A stretch of DNA of 64,000 bases, taken from contig JADJGA010000011.1 of NCBI GenBank assembly GCA_016708265.1, positions 744,001 through 808,000 of the forward strand. The letters run 5' to 3'. Position numbers and translations under genes: made by a program. Below the pieces are notes generated by a model, which ran no database searches, was not told the DNA's origin, and worked only from the letters and a program-made list of their open reading frames with translations. Positions 37,624-46,656 of the stretch are shown piece by piece. The number at the start of each line of letters is the position of its first letter. The stretch's first letter is position 1. The stretch comes from Saprospiraceae bacterium (GTDB lineage Bacteria > Bacteroidota > Bacteroidia > Chitinophagales > Saprospiraceae).

Positions 37624-37688
37624 TTTTTGGTAAATACCTTAAAGTATTTAATTGAATTGTTTATTTTTTTTTAACAAAAACGTGTGAT

Positions 37689-40600
37689 ATGAAAAAACTC
37701 TTACTTTTACTATTTACTGTTTTTATTGCTACATCAGCTATGATGGCTCAGAGAACAGTACGTGGTACAGTCATGGATGATGCTGGTACTCCTTTGATCG
37801 GAGCTTCGGTAGTCGTCAAAGAAAGTCCGACAGTAGGTACTATTACCGACCTGGACGGAAAATTCAGCATTAAAGTCGATGCTAATGCTAAGAATTTATT
37901 GATATCTTTCATAGGTTTTACACCTTTGGAAGTAGCTTTAGGTTCTTCGAATGATCTTAATATCACCCTCGCTTCCGGTGTTCAGCTGGAAGATGTAGTT
38001 GTGACATCTTTGGGAATCACCAGGGAGAAAAAATCTTTGGGTTATGCTTTTACGGAAGTTACAGGTGATCAGATCACAAAAGCCGGCAATCCAAATATTG
38101 TCAATGCTTTAGCAGGAAAAGTGGCCGGAGTTGAAATCAAACCTTCTTCAGGTATGCCGGGTGCTCCATCACAGGTTCTCATCAGGGGATCCAGAGCATT
38201 CAGCGGTGACAACACTCCATTGTATGTTGTAGATGGTATGCCGATCAGTTCAGGTTCTGACTACAGTCAAAACGTAACCGGTGCTTATTATTCAAACAGA
38301 TCACTGGATATTAATCCTGATGATATTGAAAGTATGTCAGTACTGAAAGGTCAGGCTGCAGCCGCTCTGTATGGTATCAGAGCTTCAAATGGTGTTATCC
38401 TTATCACTACAAAAAGCGGAAAAGGATTGGCTAAGGGGAAACCTGTTATAAGTCTGTCAACCAATTACACAACTGATGTGGTAGCAAAATTACCTGATGT
38501 CCAGCAGACTTATGCTCAGGGTTATTACCTGAATGCTACTACAAACGGATTCGCAGCTGCAAATTCATTTTCCTGGGGACCTAAGGTTTCAGAACTTCCT
38601 GATGATGCAACTTATGGAGGAAATGCAAAAGGCCAGCCCGGATTGTGGTGGGATCCATACAAAGCTGCATGGGTATCTCCTGAAGTTTTTAATAACGCTA
38701 AGAATTTCTTTTCAAATAACGGAACGACATTAGGTACAAATCTGAACATCAGTCAGGCAACTGAATTTGGAGATTATACATTGGGATTTGGCACAACAAA
38801 TCAGGATGGTATTGTAAAAAATACCGGAATGGACCGTTACACAGCTAAACTGGGTGCAAACGCAAATCTTAGCAAAAAATGGACTGCAGGTTTTTCTGCT
38901 AACTATTCAGATGTAAAATTGGATAAACTGCCTTCCGGAAACGATAGCTGGTTATTTACAGTTTACGGAGCTCCTGCATCTTTCGACCTTGTGGGAACAC
39001 CTTCCCATATGCCGGGTACTTTGGGTCAGTATCGTCAGCTAAGTTATAGAAGAGGTGCTGTTGGAGAAAACCCCCTATGGGCAGTTGATAACAACGAATT
39101 TTCAGAAAAAACAAAAAGATTCTATGGTAGCTCATATCTCGAATTCAAACCTCTGGATTGGCTGAAAGTTCGCTATCAGTTTGGATTGGATTCATATTCA
39201 AGTGATTTTATTGATTATCTTGAGATGGGAAGTGCAGCTACTGGTCAAGCTTTGCCAACTGCAGCACAATATACAAACCCGACAAAACCTACTTACACTT
39301 ATGTAGCTCCTACAGGAGGGAAATTGAATTTATATGGTGTTAACCGTACAAATCTCAATTCATTATTGACTTTCTCTGTTAAAAAACAATTGACAGAAAG
39401 TATAAACGCAGTTCTGGATTTCGGTAATGATATTGCCGATAATAAATACACTTCATATACAATGCTGGGAACCGGATATACAGTACCTGGCTGGAAAAAT
39501 ATGTCTAATGCCTCAAAACAAACAGCAGATAATTCATTAGGCCAAAACAGAACAGTAGGTTTCTTTGGAAACTTATCAGTTGACTATAATAGTATGATTT
39601 ATTTGAGTGCTACAGGAAGAAATGATATTGTTTCCTCTATGCCTAGAGGTAGCAGATCATTTTTCTATCCATCAGTTTCACTTGGATTTATTTTCACAGA
39701 ATTGGAACCATTGCAGAATAGTATTCTCAATTTTGGAAAGATCCGTGCTTCTTATGCTAATGTAGGCCAGGCAGGTACATTTAGCCCTGTTACATTTGGA
39801 CTTACTTCAGCAGGTAGTGGATTTTTATCAGATGGTCTTGCATTCCCTCTGGGTGGTGTAAGCGGTTACGGACCAAGTTCTACATTATATGATCCGAACC
39901 TAAAACCTCAGAATACAAGAAATCTTGAAGTTGGTTTAGAATTAAAGTTTTTTAATAGCAGAGTTGGTTTGGACTATGCTTACTCAGATCAGTTAGCAAA
40001 AGATCAGATATTTGCAGTTCCTTTAGCTGGTTCCACAGGTTATTCACAACTTGTAAGAAATGCAGGAACTATGACAGTTAAAGGGCATGAAGTTGTTTTG
40101 AATCTGGTACCAGTTAAAACAAATGACTTTGAATGGAATTTCACGACATTGTTTACAAAGTATGTAAATGAGTGTGTTGAACTGGCAGAGGGAGTTGAAA
40201 ACATCAGTTTAGGTGGATATGTTACACCAAATATCCGTGCAAGTGCAGGCGATACCTATCCTTCAATTTATGGAGAGCAGTTCCTGAAAAATTCTGATGG
40301 TAAGATTTTGATAGACGATGATCCAACAAGTGATTTTTATGGAATGCCTTTGATCGGAGAATTTGGTAAAATTGGTGATGTGTCTCCGAATTTCCTGATG
40401 GTATTCAGTAATTCATTCAAGTATAAATTCATCACCCTGTCTGCTCAGTTAGACTGGAAAGACGGAGGTCAAATGTATTCCGGTTCAAACAGACTTATGG
40501 ATCTATATGGATCTTCTGCAAGGACTGAGGACAGAACTACTGAGTATGTTTATGAAGGAGTAAAATTCAGCACCGCCGCTTATGATGCTGATAAAAACAC

Positions 40601-40958
40601 TTACACAGGAGGAACTTCTAATGATATTAAACGAGGTGGACCAAATGATCAATGGGCATATGCTGACCTTTACAATAATGTTCTTTCTTCAATAAGCGAA
40701 GCGCACATCTACAGCACCTCATTCCTGAAATTAAGAGAAGTTGCCTTGAATCTAGTGTTACCTAAAAAATGGTTGTCTTCAGTAAAAATTCAGAGCGTAT
40801 CACTGGATCTTATTGCAAGGAATTTCCTGTTATGGAGTCCATTACCAAACTTTGATCCTGAAGCATCCCAGGGTATGGGTAATATGCAGGGTGGAATGGA
40901 TTATATGTCATTGCCGCAGACGAGTTCTTATGGTATAGGATTAAACATTACTTTCTAA
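37689..40958 (+). CDS. SusC/RagA-type TonB-dependent receptor (locus 2)
   Basis: An outer-membrane TonB-dependent transporter of 1089 residues with the same order as the locus 1 receptor: signal peptide, regulatory-like domain (RTVRGTVMDDAGTPLIGAS), plug (VLIRGSRAF, YVVDGMPI, VLKGQAAAALYGIRASNGV) and barrel. The first ~130 residues are close to locus 1, while the barrel differs strongly, which points to different ligands. Start ATG 37689 sits in a leader shared with locus 1. Confidence 0.93.
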   Translation: MKKLLLLLFTVFIATSAMMAQRTVRGTVMDDAGTPLIGASVVVKESPTVGTITDLDGKFSIKVDANAKNLLISFIGFTPLEVALGSSNDLNITLASGVQLEDVVVTSLGITREKKSLGYAFTEVTGDQITKAGNPNIVNALAGKVAGVEIKPSSGMPGAPSQVLIRGSRAFSGDNTPLYVVDGMPISSGSDYSQNVTGAYYSNRSLDINPDDIESMSVLKGQAAAALYGIRASNGVILITTKSGKGLAKGKPVISLSTNYTTDVVAKLPDVQQTYAQGYYLNATTNGFAAANSFSWGPKVSELPDDATYGGNAKGQPGLWWDPYKAAWVSPEVFNNAKNFFSNNGTTLGTNLNISQATEFGDYTLGFGTTNQDGIVKNTGMDRYTAKLGANANLSKKWTAGFSANYSDVKLDKLPSGNDSWLFTVYGAPASFDLVGTPSHMPGTLGQYRQLSYRRGAVGENPLWAVDNNEFSEKTKRFYGSSYLEFKPLDWLKVRYQFGLDSYSSDFIDYLEMGSAATGQALPTAAQYTNPTKPTYTYVAPTGGKLNLYGVNRTNLNSLLTFSVKKQLTESINAVLDFGNDIADNKYTSYTMLGTGYTVPGWKNMSNASKQTADNSLGQNRTVGFFGNLSVDYNSMIYLSATGRNDIVSSMPRGSRSFFYPSVSLGFIFTELEPLQNSILNFGKIRASYANVGQAGTFSPVTFGLTSAGSGFLSDGLAFPLGGVSGYGPSSTLYDPNLKPQNTRNLEVGLELKFFNSRVGLDYAYSDQLAKDQIFAVPLAGSTGYSQLVRNAGTMTVKGHEVVLNLVPVKTNDFEWNFTTLFTKYVNECVELAEGVENISLGGYVTPNIRASAGDTYPSIYGEQFLKNSDGKILIDDDPTSDFYGMPLIGEFGKIGDVSPNFLMVFSNSFKYKFITLSAQLDWKDGGQMYSGSNRLMDLYGSSARTEDRTTEYVYEGVKFSTAAYDADKNTYTGGTSNDIKRGGPNDQWAYADLYNNVLSSISEAHIYSTSFLKLREVALNLVLPKKWLSSVKIQSVSLDLIARNFLLWSPLPNFDPEASQGMGNMQGGMDYMSLPQTSSYGIGLNITF

Positions 40959-40979
40959 CAAATTCTAAAAAAATTAAAT

Positions 40980-42383
40980 ATGAAAACATTAAAATTAATA
41001 ATCCTTACTATTTTCACTCTTACTATTTTCTCATGTTCTGAAGATATAATGGATGAAATAAACAAGGAAAAAAATGATACTGAAAACATGCCGGCAGCGA
41101 ATATCCTGCCGTCAATTATAGTACAAAGTGCATTTGAATCTACAGGAACTGACCTGGCATGGTATGCTACTGTATATTGCGAGCACAGTGCAGGTACCTG
41201 GGGACAATCACAGGAAGCTGACCAAAGAATCGGACAAAATTCTGCTTCACTGGCAAATAACAGCTGGAATAATATTTATTATGTAATGCTTGAGTGCAAA
41301 GCCATTATTGACAAAACTGATCCTGCTACAGGCAGCGAACCAGATAACTTCTGGGCAAGAGGGATTGCTCAGACTTTACTGGCATATAATTTAGCTATCA
41401 CTACTGATATGTGGGGTGACATTCCTTACTCAGAAGCACTAAAAGGTGCACTTAATGTACAGCCTAAATTTGATTCACAGGAATCAGTTTATACAGCGAT
41501 TTTTGCCCTTCTTGATGATGCAATTGTTAATTTAGGCAAAACAACTGTTAAATTTGGTGCCAATGATTATATCTACAAAGGTGATCAGAACAAATGGATA
41601 AAAGCCGCTTATTCTTTAAAAGCACGATATGCTATGCGTCTGTCCAACAAGAAATCAGATGCTGCTGCAACAGCACTGGCTGCTATTACTAAAGGTTTCG
41701 CAAGTGCTGCAGATGCTTTGGTATTTGCAAGCTTTGAAGCTACGGCAACAGGTGAAAACCCATGGAGACAATTTATGGCAGACCGGTCACATTTATCTGT
41801 CGGATCAACTCTGTATGATCTAATGAATGAAAGAAATGATCCAAGAATGGCTGTTCTTTTTACAAAAATAGGTGGAAACTATGCTCCTGCCCCAGTTGGA
41901 ACAGCCCTCCAGACCCAGGGTGGTGTTTATTCAGTATCTCTGGTTTCAGAAAGCAACAGGATAGCCCCTCTTCCAATGATGAGTTTTCACGAACTTAAAT
42001 TCATTGAAGCAGAAGCAAAATTCAGAGCAGGTGATGCAACATGGAAAGATGCTTTTAAAGCTGCTGTAACTGCTGCTTTTGCATATTCAAAAGCTACCGA
42101 AGGAACTTATTTTGCTGACGCAGTTGAACCTAAGCTGACTGCTGGTAATGAATTGAAAGAAATCCTTACTCAAAAGTATATTGCAATGTACGAATATGAG
42201 GCAATGGAAGCTTATAATGATTATCGCAGAACTTTGATTCCTACTATGAAAAATCCTAACAACCTGACAGCTTCAGGTGGATTTGTACACCGTTTTCCCT
42301 ATGCTTTGAGTGAAGTGTCTTCAAATGGAGCTAATGTTCCAAAAATAGATGTTTTCAAAGATAAAATATGGTGGGCTAAATAA
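40980..42383 (+). CDS. SusD/RagB-type surface lipoprotein (locus 2)
   Basis: A 467-residue lipoprotein with lipobox TIFSC (Cys ~19). The SusD-like fold is seen in TDMWGDIPYSEALKG, YSLKARYAMRLSN, MSFHELKFIEAEAKFRAG and LTQKYIAMYEYEAMEAYNDYRR. It partners the SusC receptor 22 nt upstream. This locus lacks the third lipoprotein present in locus 1. Confidence 0.92.
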   Translation: MKTLKLIILTIFTLTIFSCSEDIMDEINKEKNDTENMPAANILPSIIVQSAFESTGTDLAWYATVYCEHSAGTWGQSQEADQRIGQNSASLANNSWNNIYYVMLECKAIIDKTDPATGSEPDNFWARGIAQTLLAYNLAITTDMWGDIPYSEALKGALNVQPKFDSQESVYTAIFALLDDAIVNLGKTTVKFGANDYIYKGDQNKWIKAAYSLKARYAMRLSNKKSDAAATALAAITKGFASAADALVFASFEATATGENPWRQFMADRSHLSVGSTLYDLMNERNDPRMAVLFTKIGGNYAPAPVGTALQTQGGVYSVSLVSESNRIAPLPMMSFHELKFIEAEAKFRAGDATWKDAFKAAVTAAFAYSKATEGTYFADAVEPKLTAGNELKEILTQKYIAMYEYEAMEAYNDYRRTLIPTMKNPNNLTASGGFVHRFPYALSEVSSNGANVPKIDVFKDKIWWAK

Positions 42384-42407
42384 GCACAAGTTATTTTTTT
42401 TATAAAA

Positions 42408-42435
42408 AGGGCTGCCCAAAAGGCAGCCTTTTTTT
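42408..42435 (+). terminator. Terminator of SusC/SusD locus 2
   Basis: GGCTGCC (42410-42416) pairs with GGCAGCC (42422-42428) around CAAAA, followed by seven T. Core stem and downstream TTTTTTTATTTAT match the locus 1 terminator. Confidence 0.92.
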
Positions 42436-42467
42436 ATTTATCTGCATCATTTATTATAAATATATTG

Positions 42468-42475
42468 TATTTTTG
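42468..42475 (+). promoter_or_regulatory. Putative -7 promoter element
   Basis: TATTTTTG fits TAnnTTTG upstream of the gene at 42528; no -33 TTTG at correct spacing. Confidence 0.4.
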
Positions 42476-42527
42476 TAAATACATATAGTATATCTTTATT
42501 ATTGGTTAATATTCTAAAAAGGAAATT

Positions 42528-44213
42528 ATGTCATACTTTTTAAGGTTAGTTTTAATACCGGTTTTTTCAATACTACTTTCTCTTCAACTTTTTGGATATG
42601 AAATTGTTGGGGGAGATCCTATCAAATGCCCTCCTAATATATCAATAAGCTGTTGCCAGGATTATAAAGATACAAATATTACAGGCCATCCGGGTATAAT
42701 TAATTATGTTTTCAATTATTACACTTATTCAGATTCAGTTGGCATTGATGAATGCAGGATAGGAACTGTTAAGCGTATCTGGACAGGTTATAATGAAGTA
42801 GGGCATTTCAGTTGTTCCCAGTATATTCATTTGGAAAGAAATGATATTTTCACAGGGAATATTAAATGGCCTAAGGACTGGTCAGGGTCATGCAGTGATA
42901 TAATTCCATATAGTGAACCGGACTATGACATAGGTTTTTGCGATCAGATAGCACATACCTTCAAAGATGATACTTTCAGGTTTGATGAAAATGCCTGTGT
43001 AAAAATACTTAGAAACTGGAAAGTGATTGACTGGTGCGTATTCAAACCTAATACAAATTCAAATAAAGGAGTGTGGAATTATACTCAAACATTTATGATA
43101 CTTGACAAAATAGCTCCGACAATCAATAGCTGCACTGACAGAACAGTGAAAGCACTTAATACTGATTGTAGTGCTGATGTGACATTTACCCAGGCAGCTA
43201 CTGATAATAACTGCGGTGAGAATTCAAATATGAAATGGATATATGAAATCGATATAAAAAACGATTGTAAAATTGACACCACAATAACCATTTATTCCAA
43301 TAATCCATCTGTGAGTCATAAGCATCTTCCAATCGGCAAGCATTTAATTAAATGGAAGGTGTATGATGGTTGTGCCAATGTTTCTACTTGCACAGAAAAT
43401 ATAACTGTAAAAGATGGCAAACCACCTACATTGGTATGTTACATTTTTACATCTGCCAATCTTATACAGGGTGATGATACAATCCGCTTACCTGCCAGGC
43501 ATTTTGTAAAAGAAGCATTTGATAACTGCTCACCAAAAAACAAACTGGTTTTTTCATTCAGCCCGGAAAAAAAAGATTCATTCCTTACATTTGACTGTGA
43601 TGATACCGGTTTTCAGTTTTTAAGGATCTATGCAATCGATGAAGCTGGCAATTCTGATTATACATATATCCTGGTCAGAATACAGGTAAATGAACCCTGT
43701 ACATTTCACTCAATAAGTGGTATGATAAAAAATATCAATGATAAACCTATGAATAACGTTGCTCTTTCTCTGGAAGGAGCAGGAAGAACTTATAAAATCG
43801 GTAATACAGATACTACAGGGTCATTTAATTTACCATATAAAGAGAATTATTTAAAACCCAAACTTAAATTCTCACCATCATTGAATTCGAATTCATTCAT
43901 TGATGAGAAAGATATTTTCCTGCTAAAGGAATATTTGCTTGGGAAAATTGAATTAAGCGAACTTCAGAAATTTTCAGCTGATATGAACAATGATGGCATA
44001 TTAACAACCAGCGACCTTAAATTGATGCGAAAATATTATTTTGTTCCGGAAACTTATTCTGAATTGAGTGAAAATGTAAAATTCTTTATAGAAAATATTT
44101 CAGAAAATATTCCTCTCAAAGAAATACAGTATATAGATGATTTCGTGAATTTTCTAAATATCAGATGCGTAATTAAAGGAGATCTGACTGATTATAAAAA
44201 TAGTAGTGAATAA
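42528..44213 (+). CDS. Exported HYR/dockerin-type protein lacking a T9SS domain
   Basis: A 561-residue exported protein with a signal peptide (~1-24). Cys-rich HYR-like modules follow: KCPPNISISC near the N-terminus, RNWKVIDWCVFKPN (~160), LDKIAPTINSC (~192) and YDGCANVSTC (~280). Then come a carboxypeptidase-regulatory-like fold (SISGMIKNINDKPMNNVALSL, ~400) and a dockerin-like pair (IDEKDIFLLKEYLLGK and ADMNNDGILTTSDLKLMRKY, ~460-505). Saprospiraceae relatives continue with further domains and a T9SS sorting domain; this one stops at RCVIKGDLTDYKNSSE. It may be truncated, or secreted differently. Confidence 0.75.
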   Translation: MSYFLRLVLIPVFSILLSLQLFGYEIVGGDPIKCPPNISISCCQDYKDTNITGHPGIINYVFNYYTYSDSVGIDECRIGTVKRIWTGYNEVGHFSCSQYIHLERNDIFTGNIKWPKDWSGSCSDIIPYSEPDYDIGFCDQIAHTFKDDTFRFDENACVKILRNWKVIDWCVFKPNTNSNKGVWNYTQTFMILDKIAPTINSCTDRTVKALNTDCSADVTFTQAATDNNCGENSNMKWIYEIDIKNDCKIDTTITIYSNNPSVSHKHLPIGKHLIKWKVYDGCANVSTCTENITVKDGKPPTLVCYIFTSANLIQGDDTIRLPARHFVKEAFDNCSPKNKLVFSFSPEKKDSFLTFDCDDTGFQFLRIYAIDEAGNSDYTYILVRIQVNEPCTFHSISGMIKNINDKPMNNVALSLEGAGRTYKIGNTDTTGSFNLPYKENYLKPKLKFSPSLNSNSFIDEKDIFLLKEYLLGKIELSELQKFSADMNNDGILTTSDLKLMRKYYFVPETYSELSENVKFFIENISENIPLKEIQYIDDFVNFLNIRCVIKGDLTDYKNSSE

Positions 44214-44345
44214 ATTCAAATTTAAACCTCAGATCGTTAATGCAATTTACATCGATTGAGATTGTATTTATCACTTTTTTTGATCAATTATCTGAATTTT
44301 AATGCTATTTATCGAAAAAACATTGATTTCAGATAAAAAAAATGA

Positions 44346-44353
44346 TATATTTG
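44346..44353 (+). promoter_or_regulatory. Putative -7 promoter element of SPFH gene
   Basis: TATATTTG matches TAnnTTTG, with ATTG (44322-44325) at the -33 position 20 nt upstream. Confidence 0.5.
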
Positions 44354-44392
44354 TGATATCATTTTAATATTATAATAATAAATCTTTTTACA

Positions 44393-45241
44393 ATGAAACA
44401 TGAAAATCAAATCAAAGGATTAAATGCTTACATGATGCTTATATTTATATTTGTCATCATTGCTTTGGGGATATTTTTAGTTTTAAGAATGCCTGTATTT
44501 GGTGTAGTACTGCTTGTAATTGCTTTTTTTATGCTGCCTGGATTATCAATTGTCAATCCGAATGAATCTCTGGTTCTTACTTTATTTGGTGAGTATAAAG
44601 GTACTATGATTGAAACCGGATTCTGGTGGGTGAACCCGTTTATGTTAAAAAGGAGAATATCGCTCCGTGCAAGAAACTTTAACAGTGAGCCGATCAAAGT
44701 CAATGATAAAATTGGCAATCCGATCATGATAGGAGCTGTAACAGTATGGAAAGTTAAGGATACTTTCAAAGCTGCATTTGATGTTGATGATTACGAACAT
44801 TTTGTACGTATCCAGACTGAAGCTGCTGTAAGGAAACTTGCAGGTATTTACCCTTATGATAATCTTGAGGATGAAGATGCAAAACTTACCCTCAGGGATG
44901 GAGGAGAATTGGTCAACAAGCAACTTGAGCAGGAGATATCTGAAAGGCTCACAATAGCCGGAATTGAGATTATGGAAGCAAGAATAAACTATCTTGCCTA
45001 TGCTACTGAAATAGCAAGTGCAATGCTTAAACGGCAACAGGCAGTAGCTATAATTGCTGCCAGAACGAAAATTGTCGAGGGAGCTGTGAGCATGGTTGAA
45101 ATGGCTCTGGAGCAATTGAGCAAAAAGAAGATAGTGCATCTTGATGAAGAACGTAAAGCTCAGATGGTAAGTAACCTGATGGTTGTTTTGACTTCCGATA
45201 AAGATGTATCTCCGGTTGTCAATACAGGATCACTTCACTGA
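44393..45241 (+). CDS. SPFH/band 7 family membrane protein
   Basis: A 282-residue stomatin/prohibitin-like protein: two N-terminal hydrophobic segments (~15-55), NPNESLVLTLFGEYKGT leading the SPFH domain (~58-215), and a helical C-terminal region (VRIQTEAAVRKLAGIYPYDN... EARINYLAYATEIASAMLKRQQAVA). Such proteins oligomerise and organise membrane microdomains. The following gene, 26 nt later, encodes a ribbon-helix-helix protein; the pair recurs in Bacteroidota. Confidence 0.9.
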   Translation: MKHENQIKGLNAYMMLIFIFVIIALGIFLVLRMPVFGVVLLVIAFFMLPGLSIVNPNESLVLTLFGEYKGTMIETGFWWVNPFMLKRRISLRARNFNSEPIKVNDKIGNPIMIGAVTVWKVKDTFKAAFDVDDYEHFVRIQTEAAVRKLAGIYPYDNLEDEDAKLTLRDGGELVNKQLEQEISERLTIAGIEIMEARINYLAYATEIASAMLKRQQAVAIIAARTKIVEGAVSMVEMALEQLSKKKIVHLDEERKAQMVSNLMVVLTSDKDVSPVVNTGSLH

Positions 45242-45267
45242 TTTAAGTACCTTTAATCATATATAAA

Positions 45268-45453
45268 ATGTCTAAAAAAAAGACATTCGCATTGAGAATA
45301 GATGACTCTGTCTACAGTTCAGTAGAGCAGTGGGCTGCTGATGAATTCAGAAGTGTAAACGGACAGCTTGAATGGATGATCAGGGAACAACTGAAGAAAG
45401 CAGGCAGGTTGAAAACAATTAAAAAAACTGAAAAAGATATAGTTTCAGAATAA
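45268..45453 (+). CDS. Arc-like ribbon-helix-helix protein
   Basis: A 61-residue protein with one RHH domain: the beta strand TFALRIDD (residues ~6-13), helix A SVYSSVEQWAADEF and helix B RSVNGQLEWMIREQLKKA. RSVNxQxEWM-type sequences are typical of Arc-like DNA-binding proteins. No toxin gene is adjacent, so an antitoxin role is not supported; it may regulate or work with the SPFH gene (inference). Confidence 0.82.
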   Translation: MSKKKTFALRIDDSVYSSVEQWAADEFRSVNGQLEWMIREQLKKAGRLKTIKKTEKDIVSE

Positions 45454-45480
45454 AAATCGGTCATGAATTTGTAATTGTAT

Positions 45481-45530
45481 ATCAGTCAACAGCGTTTATT
45501 AATTTCAAATATAAAATGCTGTTGGCTGAT
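45481..45530. terminator. Long intergenic hairpin between convergent genes
   Basis: ATCAGTCAACAGC (45481-45493) pairs with GCTGTTGGCTGAT (45518-45530) over 13 bp with one G-T pair and a 24-nt loop. No clear T run follows, so it is a possible bidirectional terminator for the RHH gene and ychF. Confidence 0.5.
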
Positions 45531-45550
45531 TTATTGTTGACCTTTAAAAA

Positions 45551-46651
45551 CTAAACATTGAATCTGAAATGCATTACATCTCCGTCGTGAACGGTGTAAT
45601 CCTTGCCTTCCACATTCATTTTACCAGCTTCTTTGACAGCATGTTCTGATCCGTATTTAATAAAGTCACTGTATTTTATAACTTCAGCTCTTATAAACCC
45701 CTTTTCAAAGTCTGAATGAATTTCTCCTGCTGCTTCAGGAGCTTTTGCACCACTCCTCACTGTCCATGCCCGGGTTTCCTTCTCTCCTGCAGTCAGGAAT
45801 GTTATCAGTTTCAATAATTTGTAGGTAGCTTTAATAACCCTGTTAACTCCCGGTTCTTGTATATCGAGTTCATCAAGAAACATTTGTTTTTCTTCGGGAT
45901 CCTTGAATTCCATAAGGTCTGCTTCAATGGATGCACAGATGTGTATAACTTCTGCATCTTCATTTTCAACTAACTGTTCAAGAGCCTGAGTGTATTTATT
46001 GCCGTATTTCATTGATTTTTCATCAACATTGAGAACATAAAGGACTGGTTTATCTGTGAGGAGCATCATATCCTTCAATATTTCTTCTTCTTCAGGAATA
46101 TGGCACTGATAGTTCCTGCCCGGATTTCCTTTAGCTAAGAAATCATATATATGCTGTGCAAGTTCAGCTTTCTTTAAATCTGCTTTATCCCCACTTTTAG
46201 CATTTTTCTTGTATTTGTCAACTTTTTTTTCAGCTGTTTCAATGTCTTTAAGTAACAGCTCGGTATCAATGATTTCCTTGTCCCTCACCGGATCTATTGA
46301 TCCATCTACATGGACAATATTTTTATCATCAAAACAACGAATAACATGGAGAATCGCATCCACTTCTCTAATATTGGCAAGGAATTGATTTCCAAGGCCT
46401 TCTCCCTGGCTGGCTCCTTTGATAAGACCGGCAATATCCACAATCTGGATTGTTGTGGGTACAATTTTCTTTGTTTTAACGAGATCTCCTAAAATATCGA
46501 GTCTTTCATCAGGTACTGTGATAACACCAATATTAGGATCTTTTGTTGCAAAAGGGTAATTTGCCGCAAGTGCGCCCGCAGCGGTAAGTGCGTTAAATAA
46601 TGTTGACTTACCAACATTAGGCAAACCAACTATTCCTCCTCTTAATGGCAT
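45551..46651 (-). CDS. ychF: Redox-regulated ATPase YchF
   Basis: An Obg-family P-loop protein that prefers ATP and binds ribosomes. G1 is GLPNVGKST (residues ~8-16), G3 DIAGLIKGASQGEGLGNQFL, and the NKxD position is NVDE (the change linked to ATP use). A helical insertion precedes the C-terminal TGS domain (RAWTVRSGAKAPEAAGEIHSDFEKGFIRAEVI). Full length at 366. Confidence 0.95.
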   Translation of the reverse strand: MPLRGGIVGLPNVGKSTLFNALTAAGALAANYPFATKDPNIGVITVPDERLDILGDLVKTKKIVPTTIQIVDIAGLIKGASQGEGLGNQFLANIREVDAILHVIRCFDDKNIVHVDGSIDPVRDKEIIDTELLLKDIETAEKKVDKYKKNAKSGDKADLKKAELAQHIYDFLAKGNPGRNYQCHIPEEEEILKDMMLLTDKPVLYVLNVDEKSMKYGNKYTQALEQLVENEDAEVIHICASIEADLMEFKDPEEKQMFLDELDIQEPGVNRVIKATYKLLKLITFLTAGEKETRAWTVRSGAKAPEAAGEIHSDFEKGFIRAEVIKYSDFIKYGSEHAVKEAGKMNVEGKDYTVHDGDVMHFRFNV

Positions 46652-46656
46652 ATAAA

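Noticed and set aside
45268..45453. Antitoxin of a toxin-antitoxin pair
   Set aside because: The protein is Arc-like, but neither neighbour resembles a toxin; the upstream gene is an SPFH protein and the downstream one is convergent ychF.
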